Notes: generated from the sequence alone by a model not told the origin. A stretch of DNA of 35,413 nt from an uncultured Flavobacteriaceae bacterium (GCA_938088195.1 CALKEO010000022.1:1-35413); one strand, 5' to 3'. Shown: positions 1-8,795, numbered from the stretch's first letter. Numbers and translations are program-made.

Positions 1-327
1 GATGCAGCTAAGGAAGCACAAGGAATGTTAGAAATGAAAATTTCTAAAATGGAAGATATTGTTGCTAATGCTAGATTAATTGATGAATCACAACTTGATT
101 TATCTAAGGTTTTAGTTTTATCCAAGGTAAAGATTAAAAATTTAAATAATCAAATGGAAATGAATTACACACTAGTCGCAGAAAGCGAAGCCGATTTAAA
201 GTCTGGAAAAATATCTGTTAATTCACCAATTGGAAAAGGATTACTTGGAAAAAAAGTAGGCGAAGTAGCAGAGGTCACAGTTCCCAACGGAACTTTGAAG
301 TTTGAAATCATTTCAATTAACAGATAA
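1..327 (+). CDS. greA: Transcription elongation factor GreA, 3' part
   Basis: Partial gene: the reading frame is open from base 1, so the true start lies upstream. The visible 108 residues begin inside the N-terminal coiled coil (DAAKEAQGMLEMKISKMED), which in GreA enters the RNA polymerase secondary channel. They continue into the FKBP-like C-terminal domain (SEADLKSGKISVNSPIGKGLLGKK, then the VPNGTLKFEI ending typical of the family). GreA rescues backtracked polymerase by stimulating transcript cleavage. The HIT gene starts 5 bp after its stop, so the two are probably co-transcribed. The ATG at base 25 is an internal methionine, not the start. GreB is the alternative, but the sequence fits the GreA pattern found across Bacteroidota. 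Confidence 0.95.
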   Translation, partial: DAAKEAQGMLEMKISKMEDIVANARLIDESQLDLSKVLVLSKVKIKNLNNQMEMNYTLVAESEADLKSGKISVNSPIGKGLLGKKVGEVAEVTVPNGTLKFEIISINR

Positions 328-332
328 CTGCT

Positions 333-722
333 TTGGAATCAATTTTCAGCAAGATTATTAAAAACGAAATACCATGCTATAAAATAGCTGAAACAGATAA
401 TTGTTTTGCTTTTTTGGATGTAAACCCAAATGCATTAGGACATACCCTTTGTATCCCTAAAGTTGAAGAAGACTATATTTTCGAACTAGAATCAAAATTA
501 TATAGTGAATTATTAAATTTTTCTAAGGTCATTGCTATAGCCATAAAAAAAGCAATACCATGCGAAAGAGTGGCTATGTCAGTAATTGGGTTAGAAGTTC
601 CTCATGCTCATGTGCATCTTATTCCAATAAATTCAATGAAAGATGTAGATTTTAAACACAAAAAAAAATGTAGTCATGAGAATTTTGAGGAAATTGCAGA
701 AAAAATCAGGAACTTTCTATAA
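333..722 (+). CDS. HIT family hydrolase
   Basis: A 129-residue histidine-triad protein of normal length. It opens with the family's IFSKIIKNEIPCYKIAE segment and carries the triad HAHVHL at residues 91-96. The middle histidine (His93) is the expected nucleophile that takes up the nucleotidyl group. Members hydrolyse nucleotide phosphoramidates or dinucleoside polyphosphates in the cytoplasm; the substrate cannot be told here. The start is a TTG at 333, five bases after the greA stop; no in-frame ATG gives a sensible N-terminus, and the TTG start places the IFSKII motif at the usual position. Its last 17 bases overlap, tail to tail, the end of the histidine kinase gene on the other strand. Confidence 0.93.
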   Translation: MESIFSKIIKNEIPCYKIAETDNCFAFLDVNPNALGHTLCIPKVEEDYIFELESKLYSELLNFSKVIAIAIKKAIPCERVAMSVIGLEVPHAHVHLIPINSMKDVDFKHKKKCSHENFEEIAEKIRNFL

Positions 723-1881
723 ACAAGGGTAGCCTTATCACCAATATTGACCCACTATTAATCTTAGATTCTTTTACATATATTTTACCACCGTGATATA
801 AATTTATGATTCTTTTTGACAGGGATAATCCCAATCCCCAACCTTTTTTCTTTAAAGAAAAGCCGGGGTTAAATATTTTTTTTAAATTTTCTTTTAAAAT
901 TCCTTTTCCGCTATCCCTTATCTCTACTTGAACATTACTATTTGTTTTTATTACATTTATTTCTATAGTTCCTTTTCCATTCATAGAATCAATAGCATTT
1001 TTAATTAAATTTTCAATTACCCATTCAAATAAAGTTTTATTAATTCTAAAATAAATCACTTCATTACAAGAGTTAAATTTTAATTTAATTAATGAAGAAT
1101 TTCTTTTGTTTAAATATTTAATGAAATTATTCAATATTTCATTTACATTTTCTTTATAAAGCTTAGGAACAGACCCTATTTCAGAAAATCTTTTTGTGAT
1201 TTTATTTAACCTTTCTATATCTTTTTCAATTTCAACAATAATACCACTGTCAATTTTTTCATCTTTTAGCATAGTAGACCAACCCATCAAAGAAGACAAT
1301 GGAGTACCTATTTGATGAGCTGTTTCTTTAGCAAATGAAGCCCAAATTTTATTTTGATTTGAAGTTATTGAAGATTTGTAATAAATAAATAAAGTAATTG
1401 AAAATAGTAATCCAACAATTAATAGGCCGAATGGATAAAATTTAATTTTGTATAAAATTGGTGAATTGCCATAATATAATTTTTGATTAATACTATTACT
1501 ATATTTAATTAGTATTGGATCATTTTCAGCAGATATTTTCTTTAATACATTTTTTAATTTAATAGAATCAATTTCTATAATATTATTCTCAAAAATATTT
1601 TTATGAGATAATATTTTACCATTGGCATCAACTTGAATTATGGGATTTTCAAAACTTTCAGTTAATATCATTAATGTTAATTCTCCAATATCATCGTCTA
1701 AATTCTTATTTTCAATAAATTTTTTCTGAGCTGAAGCCCAAAGTTCTATTTTTTTACGCTCCTCATTTTTTGTATAATCTATTATTTTATTTGTGTTGAT
1801 TAGTATTAAAAATACACTTATAGCCAGTGATATCACAAGAGATAATCTAAGCATATTGAAACCTGGGTTAGTTTTGATCAA
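706..1881 (-). CDS. Membrane sensor histidine kinase (orphan)
   Basis: A 391-residue membrane kinase. A first membrane segment lies near residues 11-29, a periplasmic stretch of about 120 residues follows, and a second membrane segment lies near 150-168. The HisKA H-box (KETAHQIGTPLSSLMGW) has the phospho-accepting His189. The HATPase_c domain has the N-box ENLIKNAIDSM (291-300), G1 box DSGKGI (323-328) and G2 box GWGLGL (347-352). All catalytic motifs look intact. No response-regulator gene is in the window, so the partner is unknown. The listed start is TTG at 1881; an ATG at 1854 (residue 10) would begin just before the first membrane segment and is also possible. The 3' end overlaps the HIT gene by 17 bp. 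Confidence 0.92.
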   Translation of the reverse strand: MIKTNPGFNMLRLSLVISLAISVFLILINTNKIIDYTKNEERKKIELWASAQKKFIENKNLDDDIGELTLMILTESFENPIIQVDANGKILSHKNIFENNIIEIDSIKLKNVLKKISAENDPILIKYSNSINQKLYYGNSPILYKIKFYPFGLLIVGLLFSITLFIYYKSSITSNQNKIWASFAKETAHQIGTPLSSLMGWSTMLKDEKIDSGIIVEIEKDIERLNKITKRFSEIGSVPKLYKENVNEILNNFIKYLNKRNSSLIKLKFNSCNEVIYFRINKTLFEWVIENLIKNAIDSMNGKGTIEINVIKTNSNVQVEIRDSGKGILKENLKKIFNPGFSLKKKGWGLGLSLSKRIINLYHGGKIYVKESKINSGSILVIRLPLFIESS

Positions 1882-1925
1882 AATATTGTTAATATAATCT
1901 AATATAAAAGTTTTTTTTCCTTTAG

Positions 1926-1958
1926 TTGTACACTAAAATTTATTTAATTTTATATTTA
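1926..1958 (+). promoter_or_regulatory. Possible promoter of the DUF3127 gene
   Basis: A TTG at 1926-1928 and TATATTTA at 1951-1958 (seven of eight matches to the Bacteroidota -7 box TAnnTTTG), separated by 22 bases. Initiation would fall only a few bases before the ATG at 1970. This is a weak, spacing-based call. Confidence 0.35.
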
Positions 1959-1969
1959 ATTTATATATT

Positions 1970-2347
1970 ATGGATATTACAGGCAAGTTAAAGTTGATAA
2001 ATGAGACTAAAGAATATGGGTCAAATGGTTTTAAAAAAAGAGAAGTTGTTATTACAACTGAAGAACAATACCCACAAGATTTATTAATTGAATTTATTCA
2101 AGACAAGTGTGATCTTTTAAATTCATACCAAGTTGGTCAATCTGTTAAGGTGGATATTAATCTGAGAGGAAGAGACTGGGAAAGTCCACAAGGAGAAATT
2201 AAATATTTCAATTCTATCCAAGGATGGAGAATAGAAAAATTATTTTCTGACAATGATGATTCTACCATACCACCTGTTCCTCCAGCTGAAGCATTTGAGC
2301 CTGCAGATGAGATAAATAAAGAAGAGCCAGACGATCTTCCATTTTAG
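1970..2347 (+). CDS. DUF3127 protein with SSB-like C-terminal tip
   Basis: A 125-residue soluble protein recognised as the DUF3127 family of Bacteroidota, which to my knowledge has no established function. Residues 1-90 are a compact, strand-rich domain: MDITGKLKLI, KREVVITTEEQYPQ, GQSVKVDINLRGRDWESPQG, then IQGWRIEKL. This pattern of short strands with an aromatic-rich edge resembles an OB fold. Residues 97-125 form a proline- and acid-rich tail that ends EEPDDLPF. That tip closely resembles the acidic C-terminal tip of single-stranded DNA-binding protein (DDDIPF), used to recruit replication and repair partners. A nucleic-acid-binding role is therefore an inference. aat begins 5 bp downstream, so the two probably share a transcript. 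Confidence 0.88.
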   Translation: MDITGKLKLINETKEYGSNGFKKREVVITTEEQYPQDLLIEFIQDKCDLLNSYQVGQSVKVDINLRGRDWESPQGEIKYFNSIQGWRIEKLFSDNDDSTIPPVPPAEAFEPADEINKEEPDDLPF

Positions 2348-2352
2348 TAAAA

Positions 2353-2985
2353 ATGCATAAGCTTGACAGTGAACATATATTTCCATCTCCACTTAATGCT
2401 AGTAAAGAGGGAATAGTTGCTGTTGGTGGAGATTTAGACCCTAAAAGGATATTACTTGCTTATAAAATGGGAATTTTTCCATGGTTTGAAAATGATAATG
2501 AATTATTGTGGTGGAGTCCAGACCCTAGGATGGTACTATTTCCTGAAAAATTAAGAATATCTAAATCAACAAAAAAAATTTTAAAGAATAATCCATTTCA
2601 AATTACATTCAATAAGTCTTTTATGGAAGTTGTCAATGCCTGTGCAAAAGTTAAAAGGTTTGGACAAAATGGTACTTGGATAACTGATGGTTTAATGAAG
2701 GCTTACAAAATACTACATGATAAAGGGCATGCTTATTCTGTTGAAGTTTGGGAAAATTATGAATTGGTAGGAGGGCTTTATGGAATTGATTTAGGAAATG
2801 TTTTTTGCGGTGAAAGTATGTTTACAAAAACAAATAATGCAAGTAAAATAGCTTTTATTTTTTTGGTAAAGGAGCTATTGAAAAATGACTATAAATTAAT
2901 TGATTGCCAGGTTCCTAGCGCTCATTTAAAAAGTTTAGGTGCTGAAATAATTCCTAGATCTGAATTTTTAAAATACTTAGCTTAA
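2353..2985 (+). CDS. aat: Leucyl/phenylalanyl-tRNA--protein transferase
   Basis: Transfers Leu or Phe from aminoacyl-tRNA to the N-terminus of proteins that begin with Arg or Lys, marking them for ClpAP through the N-end rule. The 210 residues match the short form of the family. They include the signature EGIVAVGGDLDPKRILLAYK and GIFPWF in the first third, WWSPDPRMVLFPEKLRISKS next, and GGLYGIDLGNVFCGESMF in the core. The ATG at 2353 lies 5 bp after the DUF3127 gene. Its last four bases overlap the end of truB on the opposite strand, leaving no room for a terminator. Confidence 0.96.
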   Translation: MHKLDSEHIFPSPLNASKEGIVAVGGDLDPKRILLAYKMGIFPWFENDNELLWWSPDPRMVLFPEKLRISKSTKKILKNNPFQITFNKSFMEVVNACAKVKRFGQNGTWITDGLMKAYKILHDKGHAYSVEVWENYELVGGLYGIDLGNVFCGESMFTKTNNASKIAFIFLVKELLKNDYKLIDCQVPSAHLKSLGAEIIPRSEFLKYLA

Positions 2986-3677
2986 TTTTTTATTTTTTTT
3001 TGAAAATCATCAATACTTAAAGCATTACTAAGTTTAAATTCTCCTATGCTGGTTCTTATTAACTTATGCAAGTAAGCACCAACTTTTAACTCTTTTCCAA
3101 AATCATTTGCAATAGACCTTATGTAGGTTCCTTTACTACATTCAATCTCAAAATCAATAAGTGGAAGTTTAACTGAATTAAGTTCAAATTTAAAAATATT
3201 TATTTCACGCTTTTTAAGTTTAACCTGCTCACCTTTTCTAGCATAATTATAAAGTTTCTTTCCATTAACCTTAAGAGCTGAATAAATAGGTGGAGTTTGA
3301 TTTATACAGCCTAAAAATTTTTTAGCAGTAGCTTCCAGTATGTTTGAATCAATATTTTCAATTGAACTTTTTGAATCAATTTCTGTTTCTAAATCAAATG
3401 AAGGAGTGGTTGCTCCAAGAAAGAAAGTTCCACAATATCCTTTCTTTTCATTTTGAAATTCAGTAATTTTTTTGGTTAGTTTTCCAGTACAAATAATAAG
3501 AAGTCCCTGTGCTAATGGGTCTAAAGTTCCAGCATGACCGACTTTAATTTTTTTTAAATCATATGAAGATTTGATTAACCATCTTATCTTGTTAACAACC
3601 TGGAAAGAGGTCCAACCAATGGGTTTGTTTATTAAAATTAATTCTCCATTAATAAAAGATTCTTTACTAAAATTCAT
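2982..3677 (-). CDS. truB: tRNA pseudouridine-55 synthase TruB
   Basis: Makes pseudouridine 55 in the T-loop of tRNAs. The N-terminal part carries GWTSFQVVNKIRW and the catalytic motif GHAGTLDPLAQG, where Asp53 is the nucleophile. TPPIYSALKVNGKKLYNYAR and CSKGTYIRSIANDFG follow, both family signatures. The length is 231 residues, a short form without a C-terminal PUA domain, as is common in Bacteroidota. It is the last gene of the ftsX-DUF3098-uppP-truB operon: its ATG directly follows the uppP stop. Its 3' end overlaps aat by 4 bp. Confidence 0.96.
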   Translation of the reverse strand: MNFSKESFINGELILINKPIGWTSFQVVNKIRWLIKSSYDLKKIKVGHAGTLDPLAQGLLIICTGKLTKKITEFQNEKKGYCGTFFLGATTPSFDLETEIDSKSSIENIDSNILEATAKKFLGCINQTPPIYSALKVNGKKLYNYARKGEQVKLKKREINIFKFELNSVKLPLIDFEIECSKGTYIRSIANDFGKELKVGAYLHKLIRTSIGEFKLSNALSIDDFQKKIKN

Positions 3678-4466
3678 TTAGGTTGAATAAATAATACATA
3701 CAGAGCCGAGAATAATACAATATATAGAGAAATAATAAAGTTTACTTTTTTTAACCAATGAAATCATCCATTTACACGCTAGGAGTCCAGTGAAAAAAGC
3801 AGAAAAGAAACCAAGAAAAAGTGAAATTAAATCAATATTTTGAAAGTTTATATCATTTTCAATTAATGATTTGGCCATACTTCCAAGAATTAACGGAATT
3901 ACCATTATAAATGAGAATCTAGCAGCTTTTTCTCTATCGATTCCCAAGATAACAGCCGAGGCTATTGTAGCTCCGCTTCTTGAAATTCCAGGTAAAATTG
4001 CTACGGCTTGAGCCATGCCAATTAAAAAACTATTTTTAAAACCAATTTTATTGTTTTTCATTTTTAGAAAATCAGAAAGAAATAAAAGTAAGGCTGTTAT
4101 AAAAAGCATCGAACCAACTAGAATTAAATTTCCGTCAAATAAAGAGTTTATATTTTCCTCAAAAAAAAGACCTATAAAAACTGCTGGAATCATTGAAATT
4201 ATTATTTGAACAGAAAAACTATGAGAATCGTTACACTTAGAACTAAATAATCCATTAATTATTTCTATTAGTTCTTTTCTAAAAAAAAAGATGGTACTAA
4301 AAGCAGTTGCACAGTGTAAAACTATTGTAAAAAGAAGGCTTTCTTTATTTGAAAGTGTATTTCCTAAAATTACTTTGGAAATTTCTAAATGACCACTAGA
4401 GGAAATTGGTAGAAATTCAGTTAAACCTTGTATAATACCTAACATAACGGATTCTATATAGTCCAT
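3678..4466 (-). CDS. uppP: Undecaprenyl-diphosphatase UppP (BacA)
   Basis: A polytopic inner-membrane enzyme that dephosphorylates undecaprenyl diphosphate so that the carrier lipid can be reused for peptidoglycan and other glycans. Both catalytic signatures are present: QGLTEFLPISSSGH (residues 13-26, including Glu17) and GISRSGAT (160-167). Several hydrophobic helices span the rest of the 262 residues, the normal length. It sits between the DUF3098 gene (4 bp gap) and truB (no gap), so translation of the three is probably coupled. Family members can confer bacitracin tolerance when overproduced. Confidence 0.97.
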   Translation of the reverse strand: MDYIESVMLGIIQGLTEFLPISSSGHLEISKVILGNTLSNKESLLFTIVLHCATAFSTIFFFRKELIEIINGLFSSKCNDSHSFSVQIIISMIPAVFIGLFFEENINSLFDGNLILVGSMLFITALLLFLSDFLKMKNNKIGFKNSFLIGMAQAVAILPGISRSGATIASAVILGIDREKAARFSFIMVIPLILGSMAKSLIENDINFQNIDLISLFLGFFSAFFTGLLACKWMISLVKKSKLYYFSIYCIILGSVCIIYST

Positions 4467-4470
4467 TATG

Positions 4471-4716
4471 TTATTTGTTTTTTGGTTTTAATAAAATAGC
4501 GTAAACTTGAATTCCAAGTCCTATTAAAACTAGGGTTGGTGCTAATCTAATTCTCCTAAAATTATATATTTCAGGGTTAAAAACATTTGGATCTTCACTC
4601 CCTCCACCAGACATAAGTACAAAGCCAACCGCTATAAAAACTATTCCAATTAACATTACTTGGAAGTTTTTCTTTTCAAAAATAAAATCTTTAGTATTTT
4701 TTTTATTTTTTTTCAT
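4471..4716 (-). CDS. Small membrane protein, DUF3098 family
   Basis: An 81-residue protein with a charged, lysine-rich N-terminus (residues 1-16). Two membrane segments follow, near 18-36 (VMLIGIVFIAVGFVLMSGG) and 58-75 (LAPTLVLIGLGIQVYAILL), joined by a short loop containing GGGSEDPNVFNPEIYNFRRI. This matches the DUF3098 family, whose function is unknown. It follows ftsX directly and precedes uppP by 4 bp, an arrangement conserved in Bacteroidota. A supporting role in cell-wall synthesis or division at the inner membrane is inferred from neighbours only. Confidence 0.9.
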   Translation of the reverse strand: MKKNKKNTKDFIFEKKNFQVMLIGIVFIAVGFVLMSGGGSEDPNVFNPEIYNFRRIRLAPTLVLIGLGIQVYAILLKPKNK

Positions 4717-5580
4717 TTAATAAAGTTGATCAATTTTTAATTTTAAAAATCTTTGTGTAGCAAGATAAGTACATACTGATGTAATAACTACACTGAAGAG
4801 TAATATACTGGTAAATAGTCCAAGTATTATTTCAATTTCAGAAATTAAGTTTAATTCAATGACATTTTTCTCAATGTATAATAAAGAAAAACTTAAAAAA
4901 CTAATCGCTATAAATGAACTTATGATGCCAAGATAAATGTGAGTATTAATGAAGGGTTTTCTAATGAATTTTTTTGTTGCCCCAACTAATTGCATAGTTT
5001 TAATAATCATTCTATTAGAGTAAATGGAAAGTCTTATAGAACTGTTAATGATTAAAATAGAAATAACTAAAAAAAACGAAGCGAATATTAAAACCCAAAA
5101 TTTAATTTTCATTAAATTTTCATTAATTAACGAAACCAAAGGAGCGTCATAACGAACTTCATCAACAAATTTTATTTCACTAAAATCTTTTGAAATTTGA
5201 TCTAATATATCTGATTTAACAAAGTCAGATTTTAAATAAACATCAATTGAGTTTAATATTGGATTGGTTCCTAAAAATTCTAAAAAATTTTCTTCAATTT
5301 CTTCGATTAATATTTCGGCACCCCTATCTTTTGAAATATAACTCATGGAACTGGTATAATCTTTTAATTTAATTTTTTTTTGAATTTGAGCTATTTCAAT
5401 TTTTTTTGCTGAATCTTTTAAATAAATTGTAATAGGAATTTTTTCTTTAAAATCATTTGATATTTTTTTTGCATTGAAAGCTAGGAGAAAAAATGCACCC
5501 ATTATAAAGAGTACTATAGAAATACTAATGGTAACAAAGAAATAAGATGACAGTAATCTTTTATTTTTATTTTTTGACAA
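4717..5580 (-). CDS. ftsX: Cell division protein FtsX
   Basis: Permease-like partner of the ATPase FtsE. Together they activate cell-wall hydrolases at the division site. The 287 residues have the FtsX layout: one N-terminal membrane helix (about 14-36), an extracytoplasmic domain (about 37-160, with SMSYISKDRGAEILIEE), and three C-terminal helices (about 165-186, 215-235 and 250-275). The motif MIIKTMQLVGATKKFIRKPF between helices 2 and 3 is typical of FtsX. The start is TTG at 5580; no upstream in-frame ATG exists, and the next internal ATG would remove part of the first helix. ftsE is not in the window. It heads the operon running to truB and is divergent from leuS. Confidence 0.95.
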   Translation of the reverse strand: MSKNKNKRLLSSYFFVTISISIVLFIMGAFFLLAFNAKKISNDFKEKIPITIYLKDSAKKIEIAQIQKKIKLKDYTSSMSYISKDRGAEILIEEIEENFLEFLGTNPILNSIDVYLKSDFVKSDILDQISKDFSEIKFVDEVRYDAPLVSLINENLMKIKFWVLIFASFFLVISILIINSSIRLSIYSNRMIIKTMQLVGATKKFIRKPFINTHIYLGIISSFIAISFLSFSLLYIEKNVIELNLISEIEIILGLFTSILLFSVVITSVCTYLATQRFLKLKIDQLY

Positions 5581-5665
5581 TTTATTTATGTTTTTAGTAA
5601 AAATAACAAACCCTTTTTAATTTTTGTATAGATCATTTAAACTTTTCCTATTTCTACAATAAATG

Positions 5666-5673
5666 TATTTTTG
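5666..5673 (+). promoter_or_regulatory. Putative -7 box upstream of leuS
   Basis: TATTTTTG is an exact match to the Bacteroidota consensus TAnnTTTG. It lies 17 bp before the leuS ATG in the 110-bp divergent gap shared with ftsX. A well-spaced -33 TTTG is not obvious; the nearest TTG (5624-5626) is too far upstream. Confidence 0.45.
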
Positions 5674-5690
5674 TTACTTTATTTAATAAT

Positions 5691-8504
5691 ATGTCTTATA
5701 ACTTTAAAGAAGTTGAATCTAAGTGGCAAAAATATTGGTCAAAAAATCAAGTTTACAAAGCTTTAAATAACAACAGCTTACCGAAATATTATGTAATGGA
5801 TATGTTTCCTTATCCATCTGGAGCAGGTCTTCATGTAGGCCATCCACTTGGCTATATAGCAAGTGATATTTATTCAAGATTTAAAAGGCATAATGGATTT
5901 AATGTATTACATCCACAAGGTTATGATTCATTTGGATTACCAGCAGAACAATATGCTATTCAAACTGGAAGACACCCAGTTGAAACTACGAACGAAAATA
6001 TTAAAAGATATCGTGAACAATTAGATCGATTAGGTTTCTCTTTTGATTGGTCTAGAGAGATTAGAACATCGAATAAAGATTACTATAAATGGACTCAATG
6101 GATGTTCATAAAACTTTATAATTCATGGTATGATTATGATTCAGACAAATCTAAACCAGTTGAAGAATTAGTTAATATTTTTGAAAAAAGAGGAAATACA
6201 AATATTAATGCATGTGTTTCTGATTCAATAGAATTTTTTAACTCTGAAGAGTGGATTCTTTTTTCTGAATCCAAAAAAGAAAATATTTTACTGTGTTACA
6301 GGTTAGCTTTTTTGTCTGAAATTGACGTGAATTGGTGCTCCAAATTAGGAACTGTTTTGGCTAATGATGAAGTTGTAGACGGTTTGTCAGAAAGAGGAGG
6401 TCATGAGGTCGTAAGAAAAAAAATGACTCAGTGGAGTATTAGAATTTCTGCTTTTTCAGAAAGATTATTAGAAGGACTTAAAAATATTGACTGGCCAGAT
6501 CCTTTAAAGGAAATGCAAAGAAATTGGATAGGAAAATCTGAAGGAGCTTTAGTAAAATTTGATATTGAGAATTTTGAAAAAAAAATTGAAGCTTTTACAA
6601 CCAGAGTTGATACAATTTTTGGCGTTACATTTATAACTTTAGCACCAGAACATCCTTTTGTCAGTAAAATAACATCAAAAGAAAATAAAAATAAAGTAGA
6701 TGATTATATACTAGAATCTTCAAAAAAAACTGAAAGAGATAGAATTTCCGATGTTAAAACAATAAGTGGTGTTTTTACAGGTGGACATGCTATTCATCCT
6801 TTAACCAAAAAAAAACTTCCTATTTGGATTTCAGATTATGTTTTGGCAAGTTATGGAACTGGTGCAGTTATGGCTGTCCCTTGTGGTGATCAAAGAGATT
6901 ATAACTTTGCTAAATTTTTTAAAATACCTATAATAAACATTTTTAAAAATGTTGATATCTCAAATGAAGCTTACCATTCTAAAGACAAGTATGAACTAAT
7001 AAATTCTAAATTTTTGGATGGCATGAATTTCCATGAAGCAACCTCAAAAGCAATAAAAGAACTTATTAAGGTAGATAAAGGCGTTCATAAAGTAAACTAT
7101 AAATTGAGAGATGCAGTTTTTAGTAGACAAAGATATTGGGGAGAACCATTCCCGGTGTATTATAAAAATAACCATCCCGTAATGATTAATGAAAAATATT
7201 TACCAATCATATTACCTGATGTAGATAAATATTTACCAACAGAAGAAGGGAAGCCTCCTTTAGGAAATTCAAAGTGCTGGGCCTGGGATATTAAAAAAAA
7301 TAAAATAGTTGAAAATTCGCTAATTGACAACAAGAATATCTTTCCAATGGAGCTCAACACAATGCCTGGTTGGGCTGGAAGCTCATGGTATTTTAACAGA
7401 TATATGGATCCAAATAATAGCGACTTTTTTGCTTCTAAAGAATCTTTGGATTATTGGAGAGAAGTTGATTTATATGTAGGAGGAAGTGAACATGCCACAG
7501 GTCATTTGTTATATTCAAGGTTCTGGCAATATTTCTTGTATGACCACAATTTAGTGCCTGTACCAGATTATGCTAAAAAATTAATTAATCAGGGTATGAT
7601 TTTAGGAAATAGTGCATATATCTACAGACTAAACGGTTCTGATAAATATTTTTCTTATGGTCTTATAAAAGATAAAAATGTTCAAGCAATACATGTGGAT
7701 ATTAAATTTGTTAATTCAAACAACGAACTCAATATTGATGAACTTAAAAACTGGCAACCTCAATTTTATAATTCAAAATTCGAACTGGAAAACAACAAAT
7801 TTTTTGTGAAAAGAGAGGTTGAAAAAATGTCAAAATCTAAATATAATGTAGTCAATCCAGATGAAATATGTGATAAATATGGAGCTGATACGTTAAGATT
7901 ATATGAGATGTTTCTTGGTCCAATAGATCAAGCTAAACCTTGGAATACCGCAGGAATTTCTGGAACATTTTCTTTTTTAAATAAATTTTGGAATCTATTT
8001 CATAAAAACGATATATTTTTAATAAACGACCAAGAACCCTCAAAAGATGAATTGAAAACACTTCACAAAACAATAAATAAAGTTTGTCAAGACATAGAGA
8101 ATTTTTCTTTTAATACTGCTGTTAGTGCGTTTATGATTTGCGTTAATGAATTGAATTCATTGAAATGTAATAACAGACTAATCTTAAAAGATCTCTGTAT
8201 TCTTCTTTCTCCTTTTGCCCCTCACATTTGTGAAGAATTATGGAGTAAATTAGGATATAATCAATCTATTTCTAATGTGAATTATCCAATTTTTAATCCA
8301 GAGTTTGTAAAAGAAAGTAATATCGAATACCCAGTTTCTTTTAATGGTAAATTAAGGTTTAAATTAAACTTAGAGATTTCTTTGAATATTGATGAAATAA
8401 AAAAAATTATTTTAAATCATGAAAAAACTCCTCAATACCTCAACGGTAAAGAAATCAAAAAAGTAATTATTGTTCCTAGAAAAATAATCAATATAGTTTG
8501 TTAA
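5691..8504 (+). CDS. leuS: Leucyl-tRNA synthetase
   Basis: Class I synthetase that charges tRNA-Leu in the cytoplasm. The HIGH-type motif is HVGH (residues 48-51, in SGAGLHVGHPLGY) and the KMSKS loop is at residues 712-716. The CP1 editing domain is present, with FTTRVDTIFGVTF and GTGAVMAVPCGDQRDYNFA, the latter carrying the aspartate used in hydrolytic editing. At 937 residues it is longer than the roughly 860 of the E. coli enzyme. Part of the extra length is an insertion near residues 150-215 that precedes the NWC motif; I believe similar insertions occur in relatives. A SemiSWEET gene follows with the stop and next ATG touching. Confidence 0.98.
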   Translation: MSYNFKEVESKWQKYWSKNQVYKALNNNSLPKYYVMDMFPYPSGAGLHVGHPLGYIASDIYSRFKRHNGFNVLHPQGYDSFGLPAEQYAIQTGRHPVETTNENIKRYREQLDRLGFSFDWSREIRTSNKDYYKWTQWMFIKLYNSWYDYDSDKSKPVEELVNIFEKRGNTNINACVSDSIEFFNSEEWILFSESKKENILLCYRLAFLSEIDVNWCSKLGTVLANDEVVDGLSERGGHEVVRKKMTQWSIRISAFSERLLEGLKNIDWPDPLKEMQRNWIGKSEGALVKFDIENFEKKIEAFTTRVDTIFGVTFITLAPEHPFVSKITSKENKNKVDDYILESSKKTERDRISDVKTISGVFTGGHAIHPLTKKKLPIWISDYVLASYGTGAVMAVPCGDQRDYNFAKFFKIPIINIFKNVDISNEAYHSKDKYELINSKFLDGMNFHEATSKAIKELIKVDKGVHKVNYKLRDAVFSRQRYWGEPFPVYYKNNHPVMINEKYLPIILPDVDKYLPTEEGKPPLGNSKCWAWDIKKNKIVENSLIDNKNIFPMELNTMPGWAGSSWYFNRYMDPNNSDFFASKESLDYWREVDLYVGGSEHATGHLLYSRFWQYFLYDHNLVPVPDYAKKLINQGMILGNSAYIYRLNGSDKYFSYGLIKDKNVQAIHVDIKFVNSNNELNIDELKNWQPQFYNSKFELENNKFFVKREVEKMSKSKYNVVNPDEICDKYGADTLRLYEMFLGPIDQAKPWNTAGISGTFSFLNKFWNLFHKNDIFLINDQEPSKDELKTLHKTINKVCQDIENFSFNTAVSAFMICVNELNSLKCNNRLILKDLCILLSPFAPHICEELWSKLGYNQSISNVNYPIFNPEFVKESNIEYPVSFNGKLRFKLNLEISLNIDEIKKIILNHEKTPQYLNGKEIKKVIIVPRKIINIVC

Positions 8505-8795
8505 ATGCTTTTAAAAAATCTTTTAATGATTGATAGTGTTGAAATAATAGGATTGATAGCTGCGATATTAACTACTCTAGCTTTTATTCCGCAAGTTATT
8601 AAAGTTATTTCTACTAATTCTTCAAAGGGCCTTTCATTGACTACTTTCATAATCTTTATAATTGGAGTAATTTTGTGGTTTATTTATGGGATATTTAAGT
8701 CCAGTATCTCAATGATATTAGGAAATGGGATTACTTTTTTTTTAGCTTTAATTATAATAGTATATATAATAAAAAACAAAAAAACTAATTTATAG
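8505..8795 (+). CDS. SemiSWEET-type sugar transporter
   Basis: A 96-residue protein with three membrane helices, near residues 12-32, 44-64 and 69-90. The first carries the PQ-loop signature (LTTLAFIPQVIKV). This is the half-size SWEET architecture, which dimerises and passively moves small sugars across the inner membrane; the substrate cannot be read from the sequence. The listed ATG directly follows the leuS stop (TAAATG), favouring translational coupling. The ATG at 8526 (MIDSVEIIGLIAA) better fits the usual N-terminus of the family and may be the real start. The 3' end overlaps the Lrp-type gene by 11 bp on the other strand. Confidence 0.88.
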   Translation: MLLKNLLMIDSVEIIGLIAAILTTLAFIPQVIKVISTNSSKGLSLTTFIIFIIGVILWFIYGIFKSSISMILGNGITFFLALIIIVYIIKNKKTNL

